64,000 nucleotides of DNA from Oscillospiraceae bacterium (lineage in GTDB: Bacteria; Bacillota; Clostridia; Oscillospirales; Oscillospiraceae). The DNA lies in the NCBI GenBank assembly GCA_024697625.1, contig JAILFJ010000146.1, positions 1-64,000 of the forward strand. The letters are read 5' to 3'. Positions 21,669 to 30,597 of the stretch are shown here, in pieces; position 1 is the first letter of the stretch, and each line of letters opens with the position of its first letter. Both the position numbers and the translations under genes were made by a program. A model generated the notes under the pieces. That model ran no database searches. It saw only the letters and a program-made list of their open reading frames with translations, and had not been told where the DNA came from.

Positions 21669-22757
21669 ATGAAACGGGAACAGACGGAAAAAATAAAAGC
21701 CTTTGCCGTCCTGGTAATTTTCTGGTATCATCTCTTCGGCTGCGGGTCGTATCTGACTCTGCCGGAGAACATATGGCTTCCAGTAATCAGCGAGAAGTTT
21801 GCACTGTCGCTGTGTGCCGGCCCGATCTGTCTTCATGTGTTTATGTTCTGCAGCGGATACGGACTCTACAGGTCTTATATCTGCCGTAAGACCGGAATGA
21901 GAGACTTCCTTCGAAGATTCACCAAGATCCTGATTCCGTACTGGACAGTACTTGCACTGACGATCCTGTATCTGGTCCTGCGCGGGAAGTTCAACCCGGA
22001 GCATATCTTTGTGAATCTCTTTGCACTGGTACACGATGATGATATGCTGTATGCGACGTTCAGCTGGTTTGTGAAGCTGTATCTGGAGCTTCCGTTTGTT
22101 CTGCTGCTGGTTCAGAAAATCGAAAAAAGAGGAAGCCGGAGCTTCCTGAAAGACTTCTTTCTGTACATTGTGCTTCCGGTGGCGATCTGGACTTCGCTGT
22201 ACCCGCTGATGCTTGCTGTACAGGGCAACGCGAGGATGCTGTTTCTGGTTGTGTCGCTGCAGGAGCTTTTCTTCTATCTGCCGGACTTCTTCACCGCGAT
22301 GCTCTGCGCCAAATATGGGGTTTTTGAAAAGATCAGAGAAAAAACAGCCGGGATTCCGGGGGCTCTGCAGGTGCTGTGCTCGTTCTTGATTCTGTACGCA
22401 GTTATTTTTATCCAGGCCAGGCAGATGCTGTCACAGCGTGTCCTTCTGGACTGGCTGCAGGCTTTTCTGATGGTATGCTGCCTGCTCTGCATTATGGAGA
22501 AGGGAAAAATCCACAGCCGGTATATTTTACCATTTATTGGGAAGAATTCTCTGTACTACTGGCTGCTGAGCGGTCTCTTTTTCCTTAATACGTCAGAACT
22601 GCAGTTTATCATCTATGCTCCCCGGTATACAGTTCTGATCCTGATCTGGCAGGTGATTGTAGAGACGCCGCTTGTGATCGTGGTAAAGTGGGTTGCAGGA
22701 AAGCTGATGGGGGCGACGGACCGCATCATAGACTGCAGCTTCAGGAAAAAAGGCTGA
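21669..22757 (+). CDS. Acyltransferase-3 family membrane protein (362 aa)
   Basis: Ten hydrophobic segments. The N-terminus KIKAFAVLVIFWYHLFGCG has the catalytic-type H in the first membrane helix, and FMFCSGYGLYRSY and DFLRRFTKILIPYW match the typical acyltransferase-3 second and third segments. GGAG lies 7 bases before ATG. Members transfer acetyl or other acyl groups to extracytoplasmic sugars. No glycan genes adjoin on the left, but a second such gene and the large glycan region follow. Confidence 0.8.
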   Translation: MKREQTEKIKAFAVLVIFWYHLFGCGSYLTLPENIWLPVISEKFALSLCAGPICLHVFMFCSGYGLYRSYICRKTGMRDFLRRFTKILIPYWTVLALTILYLVLRGKFNPEHIFVNLFALVHDDDMLYATFSWFVKLYLELPFVLLLVQKIEKRGSRSFLKDFFLYIVLPVAIWTSLYPLMLAVQGNARMLFLVVSLQELFFYLPDFFTAMLCAKYGVFEKIREKTAGIPGALQVLCSFLILYAVIFIQARQMLSQRVLLDWLQAFLMVCCLLCIMEKGKIHSRYILPFIGKNSLYYWLLSGLFFLNTSELQFIIYAPRYTVLILIWQVIVETPLVIVVKWVAGKLMGATDRIIDCSFRKKG

Positions 22758-22769
22758 CATTTCCATAAG

Positions 22770-24431
22770 ATGATTACAGAATATAGAAACAAATACAGAA
22801 CCGTTTTTTTGATGTCCGGGGGCTTGGTTCTGGCATGCTTTGTGTTTTACAAACTCACCAGCGTGCTGTATACCGATGTGGATAACTATGACATCGCATT
22901 GGTTACGTCATCAATGATGGCAGAGGATAACTGGTGTCTGTTTCTAAACCCGCTGCTTTGCCTTCTGCTTCGTGGACTCACAGAATTATACCGGGGAGGG
23001 GACTGGTTTACCACCCTCTCGCATCTCGGCGTATTCATGGGGGCATGGACGGTTGCGTTCTGTATTCTGAAAAAAGAGAGTATTGAAAATCCGGAAAAGA
23101 CAGCGGCACTTCTCTGGCTGATCCTGTTACTGACCCGTCTCAATCTGTGGAATGCCAATTTCACAGTCCTGAGTGCCTTCTTTTGTTTTGTGGGATACTA
23201 TACCGCTTTTTCGGCTGAATCTGATTCCCCAAAGAAGAATTGGATTGCAGTGCTCTTTGTTGTGCTCGGATCCCTGTGGCGCTATGAGACCGCACTGCTG
23301 TTTCTGCCCTTCGCGGGCCTGAGAATGGCGGCTGGCCTTTTTGAGCATTCAGATGACAGAGAAAGACGGAAGCATATCCTTTCATCTGGTGCCGTATTAA
23401 TTGCAACAGTCCTTTTCCTGACAGGAATACAGCTGATCTCATTTCAGCTGCCGTCTCATGCTGATTCCGTCCGTTACAGTCAGGCACGATCGGCCATTGC
23501 TGACTATCCGATGCGGGAATGGGATGAAATCGAAGAAAACGCACAGATCAACGAGATTGATTACCGGGCAGCGAGAGCATGGAACCTTACGGATACCGAA
23601 CATCTCACGACAGAATGTCTTGAACAGTTTGCCAGGGCAGGAAGGCGGACGGCAACGGGAGAGGAGATGTGGGACTCTCTTATGGGCTTCTTCCATGACT
23701 GGAGAGGTCACCTGCTGTTCCTGTTTTTCTGGCTGATCTGCCTGATGCTCAGATGCTGGAAGAATAAAAATCGAGTGACCCGGATAACGTCAATGCTGTC
23801 CGTGTTGGGAATGGGGCTGATCCTGCTGTACTATATCAGGCTGGGAAGGGCCCCGGTTCGAGTTGTGGACAGCGTTTTCCTGGCGTGTTATTCTGTCCTG
23901 ATGACAGTACCTGCAGAAAAAAAGAGCGGCAGGAAAGAGAAAATGGTGCAGAAAGCGAGTATTGCCGTGCTTACCCTTGCCCTTGCTGCAACAATAATCG
24001 GCAGTGAGAGAAAACCGGTTCAGTGGGCGCTTCTGAGCAATACGGGAAACCAGAAGATGATTGAAGAGCTCGAGACAGAGAATAACGATCTGTATATCTG
24101 GAAAGATTATTATTTACAGATCTCTTCGCGCTATATGAGTGCCGGAAAGTTTACACCGACGAACATGATCCAGCATCATATTTCAGGCGGAGATTGGATG
24201 TATGGACAGAAATATCATCAGGAACTGCTGCAGGAAGTAAACGCGAAGAATCCGGCGCTTGCCCTGCTGGACAGGGAGAATACCTGGTATGTGGCAACAT
24301 CACCGGACCTCATGCTGCAGATCCTGCAGGAACACTACGGAGATGGTATTCGGTCTGAGATGTGCGGATCTGTCTTAAATGAGAATTGCTGGAAATTCTA
24401 CCGAGAGGAAGATGCGGGGAATGCGGCTTGA
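22770..24431 (+). CDS. Large polytopic membrane protein, GT-C-like (553 aa)
   Basis: About ten membrane segments, with a loop after the first carrying YTDVDNYDIALVTSS, an acidic motif in the position used by GT-C glycosyltransferases, and a long soluble C-terminal part (from ~410). Weak ribosome binding site. The last 11 bases overlap the start of rqcP, so the two are coupled. The family is not firmly recognised; a lipid-linked sugar glycosyltransferase or a DUF6056-like membrane protein is the best guess. Confidence 0.6.
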   Translation: MITEYRNKYRTVFLMSGGLVLACFVFYKLTSVLYTDVDNYDIALVTSSMMAEDNWCLFLNPLLCLLLRGLTELYRGGDWFTTLSHLGVFMGAWTVAFCILKKESIENPEKTAALLWLILLLTRLNLWNANFTVLSAFFCFVGYYTAFSAESDSPKKNWIAVLFVVLGSLWRYETALLFLPFAGLRMAAGLFEHSDDRERRKHILSSGAVLIATVLFLTGIQLISFQLPSHADSVRYSQARSAIADYPMREWDEIEENAQINEIDYRAARAWNLTDTEHLTTECLEQFARAGRRTATGEEMWDSLMGFFHDWRGHLLFLFFWLICLMLRCWKNKNRVTRITSMLSVLGMGLILLYYIRLGRAPVRVVDSVFLACYSVLMTVPAEKKSGRKEKMVQKASIAVLTLALAATIIGSERKPVQWALLSNTGNQKMIEELETENNDLYIWKDYYLQISSRYMSAGKFTPTNMIQHHISGGDWMYGQKYHQELLQEVNAKNPALALLDRENTWYVATSPDLMLQILQEHYGDGIRSEMCGSVLNENCWKFYREEDAGNAA

Positions 24432-24660
24432 CAAATATCTGAAAGTATCCAGACTGATCAAAAGACGCAGTGTGGCGAATGATGCCTGCGACAGTGAGAG
24501 AGTGACGGTGAACGGTCGGGAAGCTAAGGCATGCTATCAGGTGAAAATCGGTGACGTAATTGAAATATCCTTCGGAAACAGACTCCTGAAGGTTGAAGTA
24601 ATGGCTGTCGATGAGAATGCGAAAAAAACGGAAGCGCCTGCAATGTACAGAGAGCTGTGA
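24421..24660 (+). CDS. rqcP: RqcP, S4-domain RNA-binding protein (79 aa)
   Basis: A single S4 domain over the whole length: MRLDKYLKVSRLIKRRSVAN, then a VTVNGREAKACYQVKIGD core with strand-turn features of YabO/RqcP and Hsp15. In Bacillus, RqcP helps RqcH add alanine tails to stalled peptides on 50S subunits. Start ATG 24421 has AGAGGAAG 9 bases upstream; an in-frame ATG at 24412 is too close to it. Its usual neighbours (hupB, yabP, divIC) are absent; instead it overlaps a large membrane protein gene. Confidence 0.88.
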   Translation: MRLDKYLKVSRLIKRRSVANDACDSERVTVNGREAKACYQVKIGDVIEISFGNRLLKVEVMAVDENAKKTEAPAMYREL

Positions 24661-24667
24661 CTGAGAT

Positions 24668-24703
24668 GAAAAAAGCAACACCTGCCCGAAAGGGCAGGTG
24701 TTG
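24668..24703 (-). terminator. Terminator of the leftward P-loop gene
   Basis: Perfect 12-bp stem CAACACCTGCCC/GGGCAGGTGTTG with a GAAA-type loop and TTTTTT on the minus strand. Also lies just after the rqcP stop and may serve both directions. Confidence 0.85.
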
Positions 24704-24739
24704 AAAGAGTATGCTGTAGTGCGAAAGCGTGGCTGACGC

Positions 24740-25153
24740 TCAGATGGCAAACTTCTTTACCGCTTCCGGTGCAAAGTCCGGATCCATGGAGATGGACAGA
24801 ACGAAGCTGATCTTTTCGGCTTCCGAGAAGCCTTCCAGCCAGTTGATAAAAGCCAGCAGAGAATCTGTGTTCTTGTCATTAACAAGTTTATAGAAATTAT
24901 CGATGAAGAAGTGTGTAATATCGTAATTACCGGCATGCACCCCGCAGATTAAACCTTTCAGGAACTCAAAGCTGCCGATATCATAACTCCCTGCGTCAAT
25001 TAAACGGGCCTGATAGGGAATGTCAAAGGTGAGCTTGCGGTCCTTTTCAATCACGACGACATCGCCGCTCTCTTCGTTGAGCGCATCCCGAACCAAATCG
25101 ACCAGGCGCTTTGTTTTACCGCTTCCCTTCAGACCCATAAGAATGCTGACCAT
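24740..25153 (-). CDS. Small P-loop ATPase/kinase-like protein (137 aa)
   Basis: Walker A GLKGSGKT at residues 8-15, a possible Walker B HFFIDNFYKL near 88-97 and no other domain. About one third the size of common ATPases, so it may be a regulatory or chaperone P-loop protein; short proteins of this type are common in Lachnospiraceae-like genomes from memory, without a known role. GGAGG lies 8 bases before ATG. Divergent from the 2-hydroxyacyl-CoA dehydratase pair, 211 bp apart with promoters for both. Confidence 0.7.
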   Translation of the reverse strand: MVSILMGLKGSGKTKRLVDLVRDALNEESGDVVVIEKDRKLTFDIPYQARLIDAGSYDIGSFEFLKGLICGVHAGNYDITHFFIDNFYKLVNDKNTDSLLAFINWLEGFSEAEKISFVLSISMDPDFAPEAVKKFAI

Positions 25154-25202
25154 AGCAATCCTCCTTCGAATGACATAGTTCGAGTTTCAAAACCCTGATA
25201 CA

Positions 25203-25231
25203 AGATTACCATGTTTTTTACCTTTAAGCAA
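25203..25231 (-). promoter_or_regulatory. Promoter of the P-loop gene
   Basis: Minus strand -35 TTGCTT (25226-25231), 17-base spacer, -10 TAATCT (25203-25208). Confidence 0.6.
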
Positions 25232-25287
25232 GCCTGATTTATAAAAAATATTTTTCGGCTTTTTCGGAAAAGCCTTCCGACGGACGC

Positions 25288-25316
25288 TTGACGAGGGAAA
25301 AACAGTATAGTAGAAT
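25288..25316 (+). promoter_or_regulatory. Promoter of the dehydratase-like operon
   Basis: TTGACG (25288-25293), 17-base spacer, TAGAAT (25311-25316); start near 25323, 42 bases before the start codon. Confidence 0.7.
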
Positions 25317-25364
25317 AAAAACATCGCAGAACCAGTAAAAAACTATCGAAAAGAGGTGTGCTGC

Positions 25365-26552
25365 TTGAAAGACCTGAAGCATCTGATCTGGTTTGAAAAC
25401 CTTCTGCAGGAGGCACAGAACGAGCTGGTAAGCAAGGCGAAGGAGGAGGGACAGTACGCACTCGGGTACAACTGCTACTATATTCCCGAGGTGCTGCTGA
25501 ATCTGCCTGGCTGCTTCTCCAGCAGACTCCGTGCACCGCGTTGCACATCCACGGACATCGCGGGATACTACATGACCAACCGCTCATGTCCCTATGCCCG
25601 CTCCATTCTTGAGAGAGCGATTGAAGGCGGGTACAATTATCTGGACGCCCTCTTCGGTGCAGAGAGCTGTGCTACAATGGATCGTATGGAGGAGCACTTT
25701 TTCCTGATCAATCCCGTAAAGAACGAGCGATTCTTTGTAACTCAGATTGACCCGCCGATGAAGGGAGACAGAACGAATCTGGATTATTACAAAGTTCAGC
25801 TCACAGTCAAGGTTCTCGAGCCACTGAAGGAAAAGCTGCATGTGGATGTGTCCGAAGAGGCGCTCCGTACTGCTGTGGAAAAGCACAACCGCCTTTGCCG
25901 TGTAATTACAGAGATCGGGAATTACAGGAAGCTTCCGAACCCTCCGATTACGGGTTATGAGTTTCATGTGATCCAGGTGGTGAGCCAGGTCTGTCCTCAC
26001 GACCTCATTCTTCCCTATCTGGAAGAGACACTTGAAGAGCTGAAGACAAGGGAGCCGGAGCCGAAATTCCCATTCCGGGCCCGCGTTGCACTGGTGGGCA
26101 GTGAAATTGATGATCCGGATTTTACAAAACTGATTGAGAGCTGCGGTGCAATGGTGGTAGTGGACCGTTACTGCTACGGAAGCTTCCCCAGCAGGGAAGA
26201 GATAATAATCCGTGAAGACGAGACAGCCTTTGATGCAATCTGCAGGACGTATCTCTTCTGGAATCAGTGTGCTCGTTTTATGGATGGTATGAAGATCGAT
26301 CAGCGGCATGACGAAGTGGAACGCCTGGTGAAGGAATATGCTGCGGACGGAATCATCTACGAGAACATGAAGTTCTGCGAATTCTGGAGCTATGAGAAGG
26401 TCCTGGCGTCCAATATCTTTATCAATGAGAGACAGATCCCCACCTGCACAATTGAAAAGGAATATGCACTTGGTGCCGTCGGACAGCTGAGAACCCGTTT
26501 CCAGGCCTTCATCGAGTCGCTGGAGATCAAGCAGATCCAGGGAGGGAAATAA
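25365..26552 (+). CDS. 2-hydroxyacyl-CoA dehydratase family subunit (HgdB/FldC-like, 395 aa)
   Basis: Fits the HgdB/FldC/BcrB family: paired domains with cluster-ligand cysteines in RSCPYARSILE and ESCATMDRMEEH, the conserved GSEIDDPDF segment and VVVDRYCYGS. These enzymes use a [4Fe-4S] cluster to dehydrate (R)-2-hydroxyacyl-CoA via a ketyl radical, or reduce benzoyl-CoA-type rings. TTG start (25365) chosen: AGAGGTG is 6 bases upstream, while the GTG at 25356 sits on the binding site. One base from the partner gene. No HgdC-type activator ATPase or CoA-transferase is in the window, so it may use a distant one or have another role. Confidence 0.82.
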   Translation: MKDLKHLIWFENLLQEAQNELVSKAKEEGQYALGYNCYYIPEVLLNLPGCFSSRLRAPRCTSTDIAGYYMTNRSCPYARSILERAIEGGYNYLDALFGAESCATMDRMEEHFFLINPVKNERFFVTQIDPPMKGDRTNLDYYKVQLTVKVLEPLKEKLHVDVSEEALRTAVEKHNRLCRVITEIGNYRKLPNPPITGYEFHVIQVVSQVCPHDLILPYLEETLEELKTREPEPKFPFRARVALVGSEIDDPDFTKLIESCGAMVVVDRYCYGSFPSREEIIIREDETAFDAICRTYLFWNQCARFMDGMKIDQRHDEVERLVKEYAADGIIYENMKFCEFWSYEKVLASNIFINERQIPTCTIEKEYALGAVGQLRTRFQAFIESLEIKQIQGGK

Positions 26553-26553
26553 G

Positions 26554-28161
26554 ATGAAACTATTAGAAAAAATGATAGCACCGATCGATAAAGCCCTGGA
26601 ACGTTTCGACCCTGTTAAGCAGTCAGAAAAGGGCGTCGGCGGCCTGCGTGATCGCTATTACGATAAAACCGGTGTGGCAAAATGGCGTGAATGGCGCGGA
26701 GTCAGAGATACGATGGTGGACTATACTGCCTGGCTGAACAACATCCTCAGCATGGTACAGATGGTCGCTTCTGCGCCGGTGCCCATCATGAAGGCTTTCT
26801 GGGAATATCGCTGGATGGGTTCGTATCTTGGCACATTCATGTTCATCGACCGCCTGTTTGAAGGCTATCGCGGACCTGAACTGAAGATTGCCCATATGAA
26901 TATGCATGCGATTGTTCAGAGCCTCACCAAGCGCATTGCCTTTGCCATGAAGAATGACCGCCGGCTGGGGGGCGGCCCTGAGACAGAAAAGATCATCCCG
27001 CACGATGAGACCATTACGCCCCTTTTCCTGAAAGGCTTCAAGGGGCTTTACCCATTCCCGCTTCAGACCCTCCCAGAGTTCATCATATGCGACGTAGACC
27101 AGCACATTGAGCCTTACTACATCGATGTTGCAGAGTCCTATGGCCTGCCAGCGGACGTCTGCTCCCGCTGTTCGGCGGAGACAGGGGTTGCCATTGACGA
27201 TGCCTTCCCGCTGTTCGGTAAGGTGTTGCTCTCTACCAATATGCCCTGCAACGCTTCCGAGGCAACCTCCATGTTCCAGCGGCGTCGCTACGGAAAGCCG
27301 GACTTTCCCATCACGCTGGCCATGCAGCACAATAATCCGGAAGCACTGCCATATTCCCGGGAGACATTGCAGAATGCCATGAAGTTTGTGGAAGACAACT
27401 ATGGGGTCAAATATGACTGGGATGAGTTCTTCCGTTACGCAAAGCTCATGAATGAACAGAACACCATCGAGCTTGAGAAGTGGGATTTCTTCAAGACGCC
27501 GTATTCTCCACTATCCGGCATTGCGGAATCTCTGTATCGACTGTATTCCTGGCAGTCGGTCAACGGACAGGATCCGTATTTCAACAAGGTTGACCGTAAG
27601 GTAATCAGAATCATGCGAAAGTGCTATGAGGAGAAGCACCTGCCCTTCGGCGGGAAGACCAGGCACCGCGCTTTCCTTTGGGGGCCGTCTGCTGTCTATT
27701 ATACAGATTTCCCGACATGGACACAGAACTGCTGGGGTATCACTATCGTGCTGAATATGGACTCTACGATGGGCTTTAACATGATCAACACTGAAGATCC
27801 CGAGATAGCGATGGATGACCTTACCCGCTTCACGGAGAAGGCCTGTATGCGGCACCATGCAGTCGGTGGCTGGGAGAACATCAACGCTGTCTGGGAGTGG
27901 GCCAAGAACTTCAACTGTGACATGGTTCTGATGAATGACAACATTGCCTGCAACGGCATGCTTGGCGTCCATGGCATGATGGAGGATCAGGCCAGAGACC
28001 TCGGATTCCACTTCATTTTCATTGAGCATGACCTGGAAGACAGCCGGACAGTTTCGCGTCAGGATATGCGTAACTGTGTAAACAAGTACATGAGCGTTGT
28101 GCTGAATGAGCAGCCTTTGGATCCGACCATTGTGGAATTTGACGATTCGGACGCCTACTGA
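26554..28161 (+). CDS. 2-hydroxyacyl-CoA dehydratase family subunit (HgdA-like, 535 aa)
   Basis: Longer partner of the same fold: an N-terminal extension (~1-170) precedes the family core with CSRCSAETG, LLSTNMPCNASE (cluster cysteines) and YSPLSGIAESLYRL, and a C-terminal half with EWAKNFNCDMVLMNDN. GGAGGG precedes ATG. At 535 residues it exceeds the ~420-480 of typical HgdA/FldB, by the N-terminal extension. Forms a heterodimer with the upstream product. Substrate is not deducible from sequence; common ones are lactoyl-, 2-hydroxyglutaryl- and phenyllactyl-CoA. Confidence 0.82.
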   Translation: MKLLEKMIAPIDKALERFDPVKQSEKGVGGLRDRYYDKTGVAKWREWRGVRDTMVDYTAWLNNILSMVQMVASAPVPIMKAFWEYRWMGSYLGTFMFIDRLFEGYRGPELKIAHMNMHAIVQSLTKRIAFAMKNDRRLGGGPETEKIIPHDETITPLFLKGFKGLYPFPLQTLPEFIICDVDQHIEPYYIDVAESYGLPADVCSRCSAETGVAIDDAFPLFGKVLLSTNMPCNASEATSMFQRRRYGKPDFPITLAMQHNNPEALPYSRETLQNAMKFVEDNYGVKYDWDEFFRYAKLMNEQNTIELEKWDFFKTPYSPLSGIAESLYRLYSWQSVNGQDPYFNKVDRKVIRIMRKCYEEKHLPFGGKTRHRAFLWGPSAVYYTDFPTWTQNCWGITIVLNMDSTMGFNMINTEDPEIAMDDLTRFTEKACMRHHAVGGWENINAVWEWAKNFNCDMVLMNDNIACNGMLGVHGMMEDQARDLGFHFIFIEHDLEDSRTVSRQDMRNCVNKYMSVVLNEQPLDPTIVEFDDSDAY

Positions 28162-28170
28162 TCGGAGGAT

Positions 28171-28359
28171 GTGATGATGAAAAAGTTTGTGAAACCCTTT
28201 ATGAAGCTTCTCAGTAAAGTGCTGCTTATCGGCCTGATCGGTTTCGTTGCAACCTTTGCACTCTATATTACAAACGGCGAGAATAAACTGATCTATTATG
28301 TGATCCGACCTTTCCTGAACAAGCATTACGACTCACAGGAGAGAGATCGGAAGATATAA
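28171..28359 (+). CDS. Small single-pass membrane protein (62 aa)
   Basis: CGGAGGATGTG directly precedes two tandem ATGs. Basic N-terminus (MMMKKFVKPF) followed by a helix LLIGLIGFVATFALYI and a charged tail. 9 bases after the dehydratase gene, so same operon. It could anchor the dehydratase or a partner at the membrane, but no function is known. Confidence 0.7.
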   Translation: MMMKKFVKPFMKLLSKVLLIGLIGFVATFALYITNGENKLIYYVIRPFLNKHYDSQERDRKI

Positions 28360-28371
28360 TTCAATAAACTA

Positions 28372-28412
28372 CAGATAACAGATACTCCAAGTGAGTATCT
28401 GTTATCTGTTCC
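28372..28412 (+). terminator. Perfect 16-bp hairpin after the dehydratase operon
   Basis: CAGATAACAGATACTC (28372-28387), 5-base loop, GAGTATCTGTTATCTG (28393-28408). Tail is TTCC, so either a weak terminator or a processing hairpin. Confidence 0.6.
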
Positions 28413-28427
28413 AGGTGGGAAATAAAC

Positions 28428-29507
28428 ATGCAAGAGAATACACGACAAAGATTTGAATTATTGGATTTACTGAGGTTTATTGCAGCTGTCCTGATCCTGT
28501 TTCATCATTATCAGCAGGTGTTCGGGATCCGCTTCTCGAATATCAACTTCTGGGGAGGCAGAATTAATGTAGGGTTTCTGACAGAACTGTTCTTTATGAT
28601 CTCAGGTTTTCTGACTGTTATGAGCACAAAAGGAAAACCGCAGGGCTACTGGTCGATCCGGAACTGTCTGAAGGCATGGCTGCACCGTATGGTGAGAATC
28701 TATCCAATGGCGGTTCTCGCATGTCTTTCCTATCTGATGATGGCATATCTGTATCGAAGGATGACGGGAGCATGGCCGGATGACCTGTGTGATTATTCTG
28801 ATCTGAAAACAATTGCAGCAAGTCTGCTTCTGCTGTTCTGCGGGATCCCGGGACTGTATATGATCGGTATCAATAATCCGGCCTGGTACCTGTGTATCCT
28901 GCTGTTATGTTATCATGTGTTCTTTTTCATTAAATTTCTTACAGACCGATACCGGTTGAGAGAAATATGGTTCTTTGCAGGAATGATCCTCCTGGCAGAA
29001 TACGGACTGAAAATCAGATTTGTCTGGATTTTCTTTATGGGAAATGCCAGGAGAGGTTATATTGCTTTCTTCTTGGGAGTGTTGCTTGCCGTGATCTGTG
29101 CAAGGCTGAAGAGAAACACTGTGAAGAAAATCTGTAAGGCTTTGGATGCTGTTACAGTGCTGAGTGCTCTTGCACTGCTTATCTCCGGACGGTGGGAGAA
29201 AGCGGTTGAACTGCAGTATCAGCTGGAAGTGTATTATCTGTATCCTCTGCTGCTTCTGAACATTTTCAGTTTTGACAACATCGAGTATAAACCGATCAGA
29301 AGACTGGGTGAGATTTCCTTCGAAATATACCTCTGGCATGCTCCGATGTTCGTTTTCCTTAAAATTGTTCTTGCCGGCCTTGCTGTACCACTACCGGAAG
29401 GCCCGGTGATCATGATTCTGACCGCTTTGACCGTGACACTGTGGGCGATCCCAATGGCATACTGTCTGGAGAAACCACTGGCTGCGAAGCTCAGATTGCT
29501 ACTCTGA
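28428..29507 (+). CDS. Acyltransferase-3 family membrane protein (359 aa)
   Basis: Typical acyltransferase-3: LLDLLRFIAAVLILFHHYQQ with histidines in the first helix, LFFMISGFLTVMSTKG, LHRMVRIYPMAVLA, ten or so helices, and a closing FEIYLWHAPMFVFLKI before the last helices. AGGTGGGA is 7 bases before ATG. Would O-acylate an extracytoplasmic sugar or peptidoglycan-linked polymer. Converges with, and overlaps by 9 bases, the GT2 gene to the right. Confidence 0.88.
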   Translation: MQENTRQRFELLDLLRFIAAVLILFHHYQQVFGIRFSNINFWGGRINVGFLTELFFMISGFLTVMSTKGKPQGYWSIRNCLKAWLHRMVRIYPMAVLACLSYLMMAYLYRRMTGAWPDDLCDYSDLKTIAASLLLLFCGIPGLYMIGINNPAWYLCILLLCYHVFFFIKFLTDRYRLREIWFFAGMILLAEYGLKIRFVWIFFMGNARRGYIAFFLGVLLAVICARLKRNTVKKICKALDAVTVLSALALLISGRWEKAVELQYQLEVYYLYPLLLLNIFSFDNIEYKPIRRLGEISFEIYLWHAPMFVFLKIVLAGLAVPLPEGPVIMILTALTVTLWAIPMAYCLEKPLAAKLRLLL

Positions 29508-30464
29508 TATGTTGAGGGTCTCTCGGATGACATACTGCGGAGAGTTATTCAGACTGATATAAATCCGCCCCAAGTATTCACCGATCATGCCTAGAATTAG
29601 CATGATGATACCTGACGAAAGAAGAGAAACAGCCATCATTGAACTGTATCCGAGAGGAACGGAAGGATTTACAAGTTTCCGGACAATAATAATGATGCTG
29701 TAGAGAAACCCGAGAAAAGCAAACATGATGCCTAAAAAACTGGCGAGACGCAGGGGTTTTACAGAGAAAGAAGTCATACCATTGAGAAACAGAGAAAGAG
29801 ATTTTTTCAGTGTGAATCCTGTGTTTTTTTCATCTCCGCGTGCTCTCTGCTCCATTGGTATCATGCAGATGCGATGGGTAGCCTGCATCAGCAAACCTGT
29901 CACATAAGGATATGGATTGCGGTAACGAAGTATCTCATCACAAACAAAACGCTTTGCAACAAAAAAATTTTCAACCTGAACGCCATCCGGAGGATTAATG
30001 AGCAGAGATACCATGGCACTGTTGAATCGACTGCCGATGCGCTTCCAGAATACTTCCTGTTTCTTGTGATAGGCAGCAGTTGCACAATCGAAGTTTTCAT
30101 TCCTGACTGCGTCTACCATGCGCCATAGCTCCGGCACAGGGCATTGCAGATCATCATCCAGGCAGACTACCAATTCGCCACGGACAAAAGAGAGACCGGC
30201 CATTATGGCGCTGTGCTTCCCAAAATTACGGGACAGACTTACCACACGAAAACTGGAGTCTTCTGAAGCCAGGTGACGGAGAACTGACAGCACACCGTCA
30301 GGGGAACAATCATTCACGGCGATGATTTCATAGCTGTAATCAGGACGTTCAGCAACAACCTGACGGATTTCCTGATAGACACTCTCAATGGTGTTTTCGC
30401 TTCGATAACAGGGAATAACAAAGCTTAACAGATTCTTTACTTCTGTATAATTATCCTGGCTCAT
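29499..30464 (-). CDS. Membrane GT2 glycosyltransferase, GtrB/ArnC-like (321 aa)
   Basis: GT2 fold: FVIPCYRSENTIESV, AVNDCSPDG and CLDDDLQCPVPE (metal-binding DDD near residue 98), then a long acceptor domain and two C-terminal membrane helices (~235-260 and 270-295). This is the layout of enzymes that charge undecaprenyl phosphate with a sugar for later periplasmic transfer. GCAGGAGATG before ATG. First gene on the leftward strand here, with a partner GT-C enzyme likely among the large membrane proteins downstream. Overlaps 9 bases with the convergent acyltransferase. Confidence 0.88.
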   Translation of the reverse strand: MSQDNYTEVKNLLSFVIPCYRSENTIESVYQEIRQVVAERPDYSYEIIAVNDCSPDGVLSVLRHLASEDSSFRVVSLSRNFGKHSAIMAGLSFVRGELVVCLDDDLQCPVPELWRMVDAVRNENFDCATAAYHKKQEVFWKRIGSRFNSAMVSLLINPPDGVQVENFFVAKRFVCDEILRYRNPYPYVTGLLMQATHRICMIPMEQRARGDEKNTGFTLKKSLSLFLNGMTSFSVKPLRLASFLGIMFAFLGFLYSIIIIVRKLVNPSVPLGYSSMMAVSLLSSGIIMLILGMIGEYLGRIYISLNNSPQYVIRETLNISE

Positions 30465-30597
30465 TCTTCATCTCCTGCGTTTTGTATAAAGTAAATCTAT
30501 TTTTTCCTCTGATGTTACAAATTGCCACTATCTCTGTGCAACTTTGAAGCAGTTCGCCTGCTGGGGCAAAAATGGATGCCTTTGGTAGACAGAGCAA

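Noticed and set aside
24740..25153. HgdC-type activator for the dehydratase pair
   Set aside because: It has a Walker A P-loop and no ASKHA fold or CxxC cluster site, so it is not an activator of that type.
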